From: Metallyticus violacea
Lineage: Eukaryota > Arthropoda > Insecta > Mantodea > Metallyticidae
DNA: 64,000 bases
Assembly: GCA_030762175.1 (NCBI GenBank)
Contig: CM060834.1
Coordinates: 61,857,501 to 61,921,500 of the forward strand
Direction of reading: 5' to 3'
A program made the position numbers and the translations under genes. This document shows positions 24,678-37,345 of the stretch, in pieces. Positions within the stretch are counted from its first letter, which is position 1. Each line of letters begins with the position of its first letter. The notes beneath the pieces were generated by a model. That model searched no databases. It was not told where the DNA came from and saw only the letters and a program-made list of their open reading frames with translations.

Positions 24678-26261
24678 TATTTCAAAATGATAATTTGCTA
24701 GAATACGAATTATGCTTGTAAAGTCTTCAGAAATATTCTCAAATTTAAAAGTTTATTCATAGCGGGGCTCTTTAAAAGAGTGGTAAGATAGCATTGTAGT
24801 AGTTGCAATTATGCAGAGGCTATAAAAAACATTTTATTATTGAAAAATGAATTAAAATGATGAAAGTTCGCCTACTGTCTGCACATGCAGCCTTATGGAT
24901 AAAAAAAATGACTGACTGGTCACTATAAACTAATCTGACATTAATATAATTTCCTCAAAAGTTATAAGTGCGTGTTAGCTATGTTGTCGTGAAGTTAATT
25001 TTTAAAAACATGCTTTTGTGAATGGTCATGATAGTGCTGGAGTACATATCAAGTGCATATTTTTACCTGATTATTGAAAGCCACGCAAAAATTGTTTTCG
25101 AACTCCAGTCGTCAGAATATGAACAGTTTACTTGGAATATTTTTGCATATTTTAAATGCATCTTTTGCAGTTATATTTTCAAGATTTTGTTGCATAAACT
25201 CTCTAAGTTGAATTAAAAATACATATTATCTTTATTTATAAAAAATCAGCAACAAAACCTTAATACATTCGGTCATTGACGCTTCTAATACCATTTTTTT
25301 CAAGAAGCATGTACCGCCTCATAAGCAGCAATCTCTTCCATCTAAGAACAACACAAAATCTACATCCGGGGAAAAACTTTTACATTAAAATGCAATAATA
25401 ATTAATTGGAAAAACGCAGATAAATAAGATAAACACTAGACAAAAGTGTAATCAGCATAGACCCATTGCAAATTTAATGCATTATCAAAATGGAATTTAT
25501 TACGAATGCATTAAAATATATAACGCTCTTCGAATTACTACAAAGTTATTATCATTCGATAATAGGAAAATGTTCAAATCTGCTCTTACAGAATATCAAT
25601 GCAACTAGACCTGTTATTCGGTTAATTAATTCATAGATGAATAATGTATAATGTCCAAATTGTGTTCAGTCATAAGACAATATATCTAATATATCACTGT
25701 ATAACATGACAATGTATAAAGTGCATTGTTCTTTTGTTATCTGTGTTGTAGCTTAAATAATTTAATTATATGTATAATATTATTTAACTTGTATAATAAT
25801 AAACATTAAAACGTATTTATATTTTCCTTTAGATACCTAGCAATAATGTAGCACAATTTGTAAATCTTTACTTGTTCCATGTACATAGACCTTATTATTA
25901 ATCGAAACTCAAATATTTCTTTTGAAGCAGTACCACCTCAATAAAAAGTCTCTAATTGTATTTAAAATAGAATATTTTGAAACGTGCATTGTCATAATGA
26001 ATTTCTTCACACTTCGTGAGAAAATTTAAGCTCCGTTATAAGAAAGAGTTGACAAATGAAAATACAGATTTTTGGTTGAGGATAATGCATAGCTTGTAAT
26101 AATGTAATAATCTGTTCAACTATCCAATCACAAATAAATCTTCGCAATAACTCAATTTGGTTGAAAATGCATTATTGGCTAATTTATCAGTTGAACTGGG
26201 CTGGATTGCATTGGATAGTTAGAAAGGGGGAGGATATTTCAGTACTTGCGTCTTGCTTAAT
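24678..26261. other. Unannotated stretch
   Basis: AT-rich; no domain, exon or known repeat recognised. Confidence 0.5.
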
Positions 26262-26655
26262 GACTGGCAATTTGCCCCAGTAAGGGTACCTCCGGGAGGA
26301 AGGGGTATGGTGAGGGAGACACCGGACGGCCGTTATACAAGCACGGACATAGCGGGGTCCCTAAGATTGTTTCCAGATAGAATACCACGACACCGCCGCT
26401 TTCATACCAAACCCAGGATAGAAATCTTTCCAAAGAGCAAGCCACTGTCACACCGCTCCATCCCACCTGCCTAGAACTTTAGACCTAAGGAGCAACTAAT
26501 GGAATGCGAAAAGGAAACATTCGTGGAATTCTCAGCATTCGCCGAATACACAGGGGAAGCCACGAAAAAAAACCAATGTCAATTTGGCCGTTCCCAACGG
26601 ATTTGAACTCGGTACCTCCAGAATGCAAGTCCCAAGAGTTACTACTTGAGCCTTC
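26262..26655 (-). repeat. SINE family B copy (minus)
   Basis: On the minus strand it reads a tRNA-like head (box B GAGTTCAAATCCGTTGGG), an intermediate body, GTGACAGTGGCTTGCTCTTT, then the GC-rich 3' module (CCTTCCTCCCGGAGGTACC) as in the 21.3-kb copy. Both strands show short open frames here, which are shadows of this GC-rich repeat. Confidence 0.8.
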
Positions 26656-27976
26656 TTCTGGATAGTGTTGTAGTTACTCAGTTGCTGCTCAAATAGAGCA
26701 TTGTTTCTGAGTGTTTCGTCTATTATTTTTTGTACTAACCCTATATTGACTTTTTATATATATATACCAATAAGTACAGAATACATTTTGGGGCTTGATA
26801 TGCTTTAATGAGTAAAATAAAACAATGAAGACAGAAAAGAATTGAGACACATTTCAGTGAAGGAATAATCAAATGTTTTCCCCACCTCATAACTGAATCA
26901 TTGCATTCAATTAGCAATCCTCTCCCCGATTGATGCATTAGCTTCAAGGGTCATGTAGCAAAATTATGCTTCTGAAGTGTTTTTATCCTCTTAAAGACTG
27001 AGAAACGTCTCTCTGACTCATTGGTATCATTAGAATGTTTAATACATAATAAACGATTATATATAATTAGTTATAGCATCTCTATTAATTATCTATTGTT
27101 TAGTTTGTAGTACAAAATAATTAGTCTAGTTGGCTAGAACACTGGATTTTCATGAAGATAGAGGTTTGTTCCCTTGGCAGTAAAATGACATTTATGGTGA
27201 GTAAAGTAGAGCTTCTGTGAATCTTCTTGAGATTCTTCTGTTTCGCTGATTTCGTTTCAACACTGTTCATTGTCTTTTTCTTTCTTTACTTCCCAGGAAT
27301 TAAGTTATAATATGCTGTATTAATTTATTGAGCAAATTTTATAACAATTGGTATCGTCTTTAAACTTGCATTCCCGGTTTGGTTTGATCACAGTGCAGCT
27401 CAGTGTCAATTGCAAGGCCATTTGAGTCTAGTCCGGAATGGGCACTTTCAAAATTTCACCAAATGCAAAGCATGACCTTTGGCCCAAAATGACCTTGACC
27501 AGACAACATTGAAATTCATTGTCAGTATTATGTAAATTGTAGTTTTTCATTGCATATTACATATCGCTTTCAGAACGGGTCGCTCTAGGATATTTTGAGA
27601 CATAGCTAGCAAATATCTACTGGTCCACGTCTATGCACTATGTCGAATTTATGGAGCTACATAGCAACTTTAGCTTTTAAAACATTCAATCAAGGCTTTT
27701 TGACAATTCGGGTGCTGATAAAGTGGTTAATCTGCTTTCTATAACTTACAGTTATCCTCGACGAATTTATCTTCAAGATTAGTATTTCCATTATTGAATC
27801 GCATGAACTAAAAATAATCTACTGTAAAAATAACTACATCTTCATCTTTTACTTCACACATTTCTTGGGCACTTTATCTTATGTTCAACCTTCTCCTCTG
27901 GAAGAATCTAAATATACAAAGTTCATGTCGCACATACTCAATCAAATATTATATACCAAAAACTGTACAGTTTTTT
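26656..27976. other. Unannotated stretch
   Basis: Contains a weak tRNA-like motif at about 27120-27180 (TAGTTGGCTAGAACACTGG, GAGGTTTGTTCCC), possibly a decayed SINE head. Nothing else recognised. Confidence 0.4.
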
Positions 27977-28017
27977 TTCTGCTTTATATTATATCGCTGA
28001 TATAATATAAAGCAGAA
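27977..28017. repeat. Perfect 19-bp hairpin with 3-nt loop
   Basis: TTCTGCTTTATATTATATC, loop GCT, exact reverse complement. Pairing resumes outside after a short interruption (CAGTT with AACTG), giving a hairpin of about 55 nt. Confidence 0.92.
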
Positions 28018-29019
28018 GAACTGACATCATCGCAATAGACGGGGTACAAAACGAAGTAAACTCCAGTCAAAGCGTGAAGGCGTACACCTAGAGAAATCCA
28101 CAATCGCCTACTTTAAATAAAAATGCAAAAGATCTAATTAATAGTAACAGACTTTTTTATATAGGCGATAGAAACAATTTCAAAATCAGAGTTAATTTTT
28201 TAAAAGCATGAGCATCCCAAAAAAAAATGAATGTTTAATTTTGCAATCTTTGCAAATAATTAAAAAACCGTTTTATCAAAATGTAAACTTGAGGATCATT
28301 TGTTAATTTTATTCATAATTTATAACCAACATAATTTATATGTTGTTAAAGTTAGGCAGCCAGCAATTGAAGACCTCCCTAAAATAGGAGGAAAAAATGT
28401 TATCATATTTCTCTTTATAGATCAATATACTTATTACAATTTAAATGCACTTTTTTGTCTAAATATTTTCTGAATACAAGAATAATTAATAATTTTTCAT
28501 TGAGTTTTATGAAATAATACTGTACTTCTTAAAGTACTGTCCAATGGAATAGCATTTTAAATCGATGTTTTTATATAAAATTCTATAAATAGGTCTTTTT
28601 TGTAAGCATCGTACTTTTGGGTTACATACTTTGTCCTAAACATTAAAACTGAACAAAATGTAGGCATTATTGAATACCATCATTATAGAAAAAGTAAATG
28701 TTAAGCATAAGTAGTCAAAATAGCCCGACATTTTTAACAAAAAACGAAAGACTTCCAATCCAATCCTGTGTTGTATTTATTTTGTTTGTATGTCTATATT
28801 ATTATTTGCATGAATTGATTGATTAATTAATTAAACCACTTATATCCCAATCAGGGCTAGGGCCTCCGCAAGGGGGGAGACTCATTGATTTATCATATAA
28901 TGAGCTATTGTCTCTATGAATTTGTTAAGTCTATAATGTTTCTTATTTTATAAGTTTAACATTAATTTAACAGAATGTTCAAGTACTGAGTCTATTAATT
29001 CTTTAGTATTATAAGTTTG
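28018..29019. other. Unannotated stretch
   Basis: AT-rich, no feature recognised. Confidence 0.5.
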
Positions 29020-29330
29020 GTATCACTTTCACTATTGGCTTCAGTTGTTCTCTTCTTTGTACAGCTCTATTCCTAGGCTCTTCCAGGTTCCATGCTACTC
29101 TGGTCCAATGTGGCTCGACTGCTTTCCTGAAGAAATTTGCCCACCTCGTTCTCGGTCTCCCTCTTCCTCTCCTACCGATATGTAGATTCCATGTGGTAGC
29201 CTATATTCTCCTTCTGCTGTTTTGTAGCCTTTCTAAATGTCCGCCCCATTTCCACTTCAAGCTGTTTGCACGTTAAGCCACATCGTGTAGTCCAAATATC
29301 TTTCTTAATTCTAATGAGGGATATCCTATA
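29020..29330 (-). pseudogene. LINE C-terminal fragment (GRRGRGRPRTRW type)
   Basis: The minus strand encodes LKWKWGGHLERLQ, then a stop, then HIGRRGRGRPRTRWANFFRK, matching the C-terminal tail found after the reverse transcriptase in common insect endonuclease/RT LINEs (pattern KWAGHV...GRPRTRW). Only the tail remains. It is a different lineage from LINE family 1 here. Confidence 0.75.
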
Positions 29331-29574
29331 TCGTATATATGTTACAAGGTTCGGTGGTAAGTAAATGAGTACCATGTGATCATATGTTGTTAATAAATTC
29401 ATGTCCGCAAAGACTTTTTTACGTACTAGCGTCTCTAAAATGCGTAGAAGAACGTAGGTCACAAAAGCCAAGAAAGAAGTAAAATAGATAATTTAAATAC
29501 TGTTAAGTAGAGCATTTCAACAAACTACAGAAGGTGCTTAATATAGTTAGCAGCAACTTAGATACAATTTGCGC

Positions 29575-30055
29575 ATCGCCTGGTTGTGTCGCGTCCAACT
29601 CATAGGAAGATTCCCTGCATATCTCGGAAGAATTCAGCTGCTACTTGAAGTCGTGCCACAAGATGTCGTGTCTCCACGGTAGTCTCGTACATCAGGGTTT
29701 GCATGTACCCCCAGAAAAAGAAATCCAATGGTGTCGGGTCAGGTGAGCAAGAGGGGCAGGCTATTGGGTCTTCACATTCAGTCCATCTGTTGCCAAAGGT
29801 GTCATTCATTCAAGTGGCCACGTACCTCATGATTGAAGTGTGCTTTATGCTGGAACCACATCGCACGACGGATTTCGAAAAACAACTCTTCCAGCAACTC
29901 GGGTAAGATTTGTCGTAGAAATACTAGGTAATTGGGACCATTAAGGTTACAGGGACGGACCTATTAGATTGTCATCAATGATCCTGCCACACGTTTATAG
30001 CGAAGCGATGTTGGTATGAGGATTTTCTTCCATCCATACATGTCACCAGGCCAGA
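29575..30055 (-). pseudogene. Tc1/mariner-type (DDE_3) transposase, C-terminal half
   Basis: Minus-strand translation shows NLNGPNYLVFLRQILPELLE, FEIRRAMWFQHK (catalytic-D region, here with K in place of D), FGNRWTECEDPIACPSCSPD and TPLDFFFWGYMQTLMYET, the hallmark PDLTPLDFFLWG region. Several frame breaks. The 5' half is missing: at about 30055 the text switches to pogo-like sequence. Confidence 0.85.
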
Positions 30056-30912
30056 CCCCGGTTTTTCGGAACCCATTGACTGCAGTACTAATTGTCCAGG
30101 CTCGCTTATATGTGGCACCAAACAAATTTGAAATAGTGACGATCTTACTCCTTAGTCACCCAGCCAGTTTCATAGACTTTTGAACTGCCACCAGGTGAAA
30201 ATCCAGTCTCAAATTCCTGGCGCATTCTTTTTCTTGGAAAACTAAGCATTGGTGGGACATATTTTCCAGCAGCCGAGAAGCAAATTTCAGCAGTTACTGT
30301 TTCACCTCTCTCTCCTGACGTCAAGAATTCCTACATTCCTCTTAATGCAATGACCTTGGAATGTCCTTTCGGGTTTATTGTAAAGGCAGTTTCATATCGC
30401 AATTATAAATTCTCTCTGCTGTAAGTCGATGAATGTCAACTATAGTAGAGAGATGTGCAATATCCAATTGCACGACCTAGCTTTGGGCTTTCCTACACTT
30501 AGGTTAGGGTGTCGAAACAAAACCGCTGGTATTCCTGCTGTTTCATTCTTGGCAAAAGGATGTTTGATATTATTCATTCCGCCAGCTGGAAGGTAAGTTA
30601 AAGAAGTTCATTAACTGTCTGACTAAAGAGTTGGTCTTCCATTTTTACTAAATATTCGCCTAACTGAGTTTCCTGCTTTTCACTAAAAACACAGATAAAA
30701 GATCCATAGTTTTTTCACTTTATGGTCAATGTTTTCTCGGTTTTTCTTAATCTGGCGTTCTAGAGTAGTTTGAGGAATTTTAAATTGCTTAGCTGCTTTT
30801 TATACCCCATTGAACCGCTTAATATAGCATTAACCTCTTGCTGCATCGAAACTGGGGACCATTCTTGTCTCTGCGTCTTCTCTTTGTACTCCCTAACCAT
30901 TCTAAAATAATA
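30056..30912 (-). pseudogene. pogo/Tigger-type (DDE_1) transposase remnant
   Basis: Minus-strand blocks in pogo order: KQFKIPQTTLERQIKKN (CENP-B-type DNA-binding helix-turn-helix), RHPNLSVGKPKAR (second DNA-binding part), RRERGETVTAEICFSAAGKYVPPMLSFPRKRM (as in DDE_1 catalytic domains), VYETGWVTKE and finally TAVNGFRKTGVWP. Frames are broken by stops. It is directly fused to the mariner-type remnant on its left. Confidence 0.8.
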
Positions 30913-32519
30913 CGGAATATGAAGAATCCATTACCAACACGAAAAAACACATGGGGCATGATGAGGTTATGCCCCACCCCATATTGCCCTGTTGTCATCA
31001 TTTTAAATTATTGTACTATATCTATATCTATATCGGTATGAATTTGGATAAAATGCATTGAGTAAGAAGTTAAAACAATGGTGCATGTAGTAACAATTCA
31101 TGCATGGCCCTTGAACATAGTTAAGATATACTTATTTGCAGTGGAAGAACATAGTAAAAAGTACAGTGATTTACCCGCCCCCTATCAATATGTATTTACG
31201 AAAAGGAGGCGAGCGTAGGCCGCTAGGCTGTAGAGGTTCACCGATTTCTAGGATTTACCCGAGGTTAGTGTGGGGGTGTGTGTGAATTAATTGCGAATTC
31301 CAATAAAACAACGCGTGATAAGAACTGAACAACTCAAGTTTTTAATACGGAGCAACACATTCCAGTCAGAAAGTTATGGAGGATAACGCATATGTTACAT
31401 TACTTTTAACAAAAAATTAATACGTGCGATATTTACACTTTTATACCGCAACCAGAGAAAAATACCTATTCCGCTATCTCCCGTTCAGGACTTCCTCTGA
31501 GTGAGGGTAAGTGAAATATCAGCTAGGCTTCTCGAATATATTTGAATCCATTTTTCGCTTTCGTAGCTGGACTCTCAGACCTCTGCATAAAAGATTACAA
31601 CTTAGCATGGGCAAGCTGCCGCGCCGCATATAAAATAAATACTGATAGTCTTTGGGATCGCGCTATTAAAAGGCTGTCGTGTGAAAAATGCTGACTATAA
31701 CTTCTAAACCAAAAACAATAATGTGTAGAGAAGGTTTTATTTTCGGTTATTAGTAAACATCAGGATTGGCAGGTGTTTGGCATTTACTAAAATGCTGTGG
31801 GTTTTGCTAGTTCATTTTCCATATTTAAAAAAAAAAAAAAAAGTCTGATTTGTACACGAGTTGAGATGGGCATTCTAGATCACATATCAATGGGTCCAAA
31901 GTTAAATGTCACCAGTAACCGATTTTCAAGCTCTTTTTATGTGGAAAACTTGGCGTGGCAGTAGACAAAGAATGCAACATATAGCAACATCAAGACACAT
32001 TAGTGAAAACATTTCTCAATGTGAACAAATTTAGAAATGTCTTCTAGTTTTTAATAAAATAAACAGTGTATAATCTAATATATGGTGTATAATCGTGACA
32101 TTGTTACAGACTTTTACAGAAGATGAATATAAGCATTTCACGTCTGTAAATGTTCCATTTGGGAGCTGAGGTATGTGCTGATTCTAAGGTAAAAGTAGAA
32201 TAGTAATGCCAACCATAATCTAATTTGATTTCACGAATATGATTTCATATCATGCACTTTATAACATGTGTTTGGCATGTCCTACACCAGTTTCAGCACA
32301 GGTATGGCAAGTTGGCATCCACTATTGCATCTATTGAAGATTCCTGGCATGTTCCTTAACAATTCACCAAAAAATTGTTAATATCTGTAAATTCGTACAT
32401 TATCCTACTCTATACCCATCTAATAAGCAAGTCAAAGATCAGCAGTACTGATTAAAAAAATGAATATCCTACACCACAAGAAAACCCAAATTTGAGGATT
32501 CAAAAATGCAACTAACCAC
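30913..32519. other. Unannotated stretch
   Basis: Includes a TATATC run at 31017-31034 and an A-run near 31828-31842. A relatively GC-rich patch near 31195-31290 has no recognised coding content. Confidence 0.5.
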
Positions 32520-32875
32520 CAAATTCAAATGTAAAACAAACACAAAAAATTAAACATTATCTACTGTACACCAAAGTACTCATCAACTAAAGATGATTGT
32601 ATTAATCTCTCCAACAACTTGGGAAATAAATTTTATCATTTGAGGTGACTTCAATGCCAAGCAGTCACTGATAATCTCTAAAGATAGAGAACTCTACCAA
32701 GCTGGAAGAGATGACAAATGTGAATTCATCTCACCTGGACCACCTACGTACTGTCCAGCAGACTGAACAAAAGTACCAGATGTAATTGATTTCTTCATTA
32801 CTAAAGGCATTAATAATAAATATACTTTTGTAGGAAGAACAGGTGCATCGGCAACTCCTGGTTTTTAGACATGTA
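32520..32875 (+). pseudogene. jockey-type LINE endonuclease fragment
   Basis: The plus strand encodes a GDFNAKQS catalytic motif at about 32644, then GRELYQAG, CEFISPGPPTYCPAD, VPDVIDFFITKGI, matching the second half of apurinic-type endonucleases in jockey-like non-LTR elements (GDFNAKH ... PTYWPTD...PDVIDF). The glutamine after GDFNAK replaces the usual catalytic histidine. RT is absent. Confidence 0.8.
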
Positions 32876-32959
32876 AGATGAAGCTGTGGAGAGAAGGAAC
32901 CATTAGTAACTAGAGCTACAAAATATGCCCCAATATTATTATAATTTATAATAATTAAT

Positions 32960-34500
32960 AAAATGTTATTTACTTGTAGTACAGTTCAATTCTCCTGTCC
33001 TTCTTGGTGGCAAAAATATCTATAACTGTGTTATGAAAATTGTGGCGATTTTTCTTTCCTCTAAATAAGGTCTTTTCTATGGATGTTAAGGACAATCCAT
33101 TAAGATGATCTTGAGCTGTTGAATTCCTGCTATGTCTTGTTGCATTTCAGAGTAGATAAACCTCTGTTTGCTGTGGCACTTGAAGCTGGTATTGTCATAA
33201 TTAATTTGATTAGGGTTGACGGTTGTGGGAAAATTTCACTAAGGTCATTTTATACTAAATAATCATACAATTCCAAGACTTATTGTAATTTGAATGATGA
33301 TGAACTATAGATGTCAGAAAGTTTGGAATTAAGGCACCCACCATCAAAGTAATGAAAGATCAAAGATGAGTTGTTGGGAAATTACAAGAATACTCTTCAA
33401 ACTTTATGAAATCTAAAAGGACAAAAAAGTGCAACTAATGCAAATCAGAAAACCTTTATTCATTATGATCTACAAAATTATCCAGTATTTCATAACAGAG
33501 TAGTCAAAATGAGGTTTCAGGATCATCTCCAACACTGTGCAAGCATTGCCTCTTTCTAGAACATTCTTTGATTGAATTATCTGATACAGAGATGGTTAGT
33601 CTTATTCCACAGAATTGAACTGACCATGTAGGCAACAAAGGAACTGTTTAAATTTGTTTACTTTCTCCATACAGAAAACTATATCACATATCTTTTTCTG
33701 TTTCAATTTAAAGAGTATCTCAGCTCTTGGCAGAGCTTAATGGAAAATTTCCAATATGAAATAAAATTCAAAATCCCATGTATTAAAACCAACAACACAA
33801 AACAGCGTTTCAGGGTCAAATTCTGTGTTATTAACAACAAAGTGATCAAACAGTTGGATAAATTGGTCTTTGTGATTGTAAATTATTTTTATAAGCTGGT
33901 TGTTGTATAATCTTGTTGAAGCAACAGAAAGAAAGCACACATTGACTATTTCATTAAGAGCATAAATTCTTTTGGAAGTATTTGAAAAAAATTATGCAAA
34001 GTCAGATACAGTCGTAAACAATACCTTACAAGACTTTATGTTCTTTACAGTCTCTTGAAAAACTAAGTTTAATTTATGGGGTAACACACTGTAAATAATA
34101 CTTGCATATATTTTGATTTAGCTTTAGCTGTAAGGACATTATACTGCCCAGTATTGACAGCTGCACTATCATAAGTCTGAGCAATTAATCTAATGGAATT
34201 CTTCTAAATGCTGAAACACTATCTTTGAAAATCTCTTCTGAGTCGAAATATTTAGAACACTCTTTATGGTTTTACTCACGTGATCATGACTGAAAAGAGA
34301 TTATTAATGTGTGTTTCACGTGTTCAGTTCCAAATGGCATTAATATTGAAACTATCTTTGAAATGTGTTTGGCTGTATGATCATCACTCACATCAACCAA
34401 CCAAATGAACCTTTTTTTCTTGGATTTCCACTTTTATGTCAACATACCTAAACACTACACACACCTGACAAAAGGCTGAGACATTATTTGCAAGGACAAG
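32960..34500 (-). pseudogene. hAT transposase relic (ZMYM1-like)
   Basis: On the minus strand, blocks occur in hAT order. First an IAQTYDSAAV-like region (about 34170). Then KRIYALNEIVNVCFLSVASTR, HKDQFIQLFDHFV and WDFEFYFILEIFH (33960-33737). Last the C-terminal dimerisation region, LIKLIMTIPASSATANRGLS, followed by TLKCNKT and LNIHRK (33240-33060). The usual AERSFS motif is present as ANRGLS. Stops and frame changes throughout; TIRs not found. Confidence 0.8.
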
Positions 34501-35754
34501 GAATTAATGATAGCACTCAGTGACAATTGGGTTATGGAGGAATCTGGTTATGAAGATTTGAGAAGATAGATGATGTTATATACTGGGAACATTAGAATCA
34601 TGGGTAGATTATGGTGCCTAAAGGAAACAGTTTTCTTACCTCTGCCATTACTAAATGGAGGAAAGATATAATAGGAGATATAACTTTTGGCATGGCCATC
34701 TAGTTTAAGTTTTCTAATTACCTTGACACAGTGTCACCTAGCTACTTTTTGATTTATTTGTTACTAATTAGGAATTATATATGGTTACTAAGGAACACGT
34801 TTAATAATGGAGTTATTAAAATTATCATATTTGGTTTCATTGGAATTTAACCAACATTGTTTTATTCTGGACATGTTTGGGATGCACTTGTATTCATCCA
34901 TATCTTTTTTGTAACAAGGAGAGCACAGCAACAACAACTGGAGTAAGGAGTTTAGGATGAATGCTTGTGTATCCAAATATGTTCGGAATATAAAGATGAT
35001 TATTACGTTCCAGTGTCAAAATCTAACCAAATATTGTAATGATGCCCACTACGTTCCGTTTATGGCATCTTGGTTCATCATCAAGTAAATTCAACATTTT
35101 TTCAATGTTTATATGGCAATTATTAAGATATACCTAAGATCACTGGATGTAATACTTTCTACAAGAAAGAAATATGAATGTGTCATGTAGGAGGAGGACT
35201 ACTGGGTGAATGTTATCTAGTGAGTTTTATGGAAACCAGACATGTGTTAAGTGTACCGAGCCAAGTAGAATGTAACAGCAGTAGCATCACTATATGTTCA
35301 TGTATTTTCCTCTCCTATTTATTCTCTTTCTTCTGTGGAGTGGTGCGGATCCAAGTCTCAACGTCAATGCCACACATTACTAATGCTTCCCAGTGTACCA
35401 CTATCTCTACAAAGAGTGTGGTAAAAGATATTAAAAATAAATAAATATTAATAGCAGTAACATGTGCAAAAAATGACTCAAGTTATATTAATAGCAAAAT
35501 TAATGTGGGCATTATTATTGTAATCCATAGCTGTGAACTTTTCAGCAGCACTATTTTGGGTGATAACAATATTGCAAATGAACCTGTTATAACTTAGTAT
35601 TATTTATTTAGCATTTAAAATAATATATCTTTCATTATTTCAATTTGCAGGTTGTAATCCAAATGGTCTCCTCAGTGACCTAAATAACTAAAATATTATT
35701 TAAAGGAAAACAGAACTAGCAAAGATTAATGTTTTTTTTTTTTTCCAGCAAAAA
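34501..35754. other. Unannotated stretch
   Basis: Downstream flank of the RMC1 gene. The plus-strand frame 35178-35444 has no domain signature. Confidence 0.4.
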
Positions 35755-36134
35755 TTTATTATTAATGAATTTAACACTGAAAGTAACTAGGAAAATTGAT
35801 ATGAACATGCACATAAAGGACAGAGCTTTATACAGTATTAAATGGAGCCTATTAAACACAAAAATATTGATCATCCTTTTATTAGATGACAGGTTCATTC
35901 TCTCAATGTGCAAACAGGCCATTTCTGCAAAAAGCAATATATAATAAATAAAAAAGAAAGCTATTTCTTGAAACTCTCAATGCTACAATATATGTAATAT
36001 ACTTAATTAACACATCTGAATTAAACCAGTGAATTAAAACCATTGCAATTAATGGTATTAGCACAGTATTTCTCTTCACAGCCAAAGAATACTGACAACA
36101 CAGACTCCCTTGGATCATAGAAATGTTTCTAAAA
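35755..36134 (-). other. RMC1: Putative 3' UTR and poly(A) signals of RMC1
   Basis: After the stop codon at 36137-36135, the minus strand carries AATAAA at 35883-35878 and again at 35760-35755. The second is followed by an A-rich run (35747-35732 region). Either could end the transcript; there is no transcript evidence here. Confidence 0.45.
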
Positions 36135-36205
36135 TCAGCCTGTAGCACTGTTGTCATTATTGAACAGGGCTTGGTAATGTTTTACATATGCTTCACAATG
36201 CTCTC
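36135..36205 (-). CDS. RMC1: RMC1 homologue, last coding exon
   Basis: Begins after a strong acceptor (pyrimidine run then CAG at 36206) and ends at TGA (36137-36135). With the G left over from the preceding exon it gives GEHCEAYVKHYQALFN and a short tail, matching the conserved GEHCEEH end of vertebrate RMC1 as I remember it. 22 codons plus stop. The phase (1) fits the upstream exon exactly. Confidence 0.85.
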
Positions 36206-36394
36206 CTGAAAAAGAAAAAACAAGAAGAGCAATAGAACAAAGCATATTAGCTTAATTATGCTTAATAGAAAGTACCTAACTCTTACACATTAACTAAATA
36301 TTGAGCCCATATAAGTTTGTTTTTATGTTTCTATCATGAGTACTTTAGTTTCAAAATGACCATGGATGGATTTTAATTCTGGATTTAATTTCAT

Positions 36395-37205
36395 GGTTTT
36401 GTTTCCTGTTTCATGGCACCTGGCAAGTTGGCAGTTCAAGCAATGACTCCTGGTGAAGTCGATGTAATATCTGAGCAAATTAAGTCCTCATAATTTCAAC
36501 TGCCATTACAATGAAAATAAGTATATACCTTCTGACAGCAGATGTTGGAAATGTCCTGCCATGTGGACACATTTCTGGCATCTTTTTAGAAAACTATCAT
36601 TCACACACATCAGTTTATTTTCCAAAATTGATTAAATGTCTTGCCTGACATTTTCTTTCGGTTCTTCTAGTGTGTGAGGTTTTGTTCCATTACTTTATTT
36701 TTCAAATTACCCATTAAAAAAATCACATATTGTCAGTATGTCATTCCGGTATCTTTCTACATTTATGGTATTCTCAAAAATGATAGATCCTATTATTTTC
36801 TATGCATCTACTGTGCTTCATACACCAATTATTTTGCCATGAAAGGGGATTTCATGTTATTTTGCAGCAAAATATGACCATGTAAATGGAACGATGCTTC
36901 ATCAGTAGAAAATACTAAGCATGGATCAATTATTTATCATTAATGTTTCATAACAACCAGTTACAGAAATTTATCCTGCATGAACTACTGCTAATACTGA
37001 ATAATAGTGACCTTACATGCTTTCAAATTTAAATTGACTCAATTTTGGAAGATAAACTGATGCTGTGAATGACAATTTTCTATAAATGTGTGGACAGTGC
37101 AAGACATTTTTAACATTCCCAGTCATAAGATACATGTTTATTTTCATTGTAATTATGGTTGTAATTGCAAGCACTTGAATTAGTTGCATGAATATCATAT
37201 TATAC
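36395..37205 (-). mobile_element. DDE_3-type mariner-like transposon remnant (copy 2)
   Basis: Collinear with the element at 12526-13427. Shared text includes GCCTGACATTTTCTTTC near 36647, CTACATTTATGGTATTCT near 36755 and a TTTATTTTCATTG[T/A]AATTAT end. It is more decayed than copy 1, lies in the last intron of RMC1 and is on the same strand as that gene. The right terminus is unclear. Confidence 0.75.
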
Positions 37206-37214
37206 ATCAGGTGA

Positions 37215-37345
37215 AATTATAAATTGGTTAAGGAGTTTTTTAAGAAGAAAGCATTCCAAGCATAAATTTAGGGTAACTCTCCAATGATGACAACTAAGGA
37301 AAACCTGGAAAAAGCCTCATTCAGGGATAAGCGCTCATAAAAAAC
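37215..37345 (-). repeat. SINE family A fragment
   Basis: Contains GCATTCCAAGCATAAATTTAG, ACTAAGGAAAACCTGGAAAA and CCTCATTCAGGGA, collinear with 63390-63480. The tRNA-like head is lost. Confidence 0.6.

Noticed and set aside
26253..26474. Opposing GC-rich open frames of about 70 codons
   Set aside because: They fall wholly inside the GC-rich 3' module of a SINE B copy.
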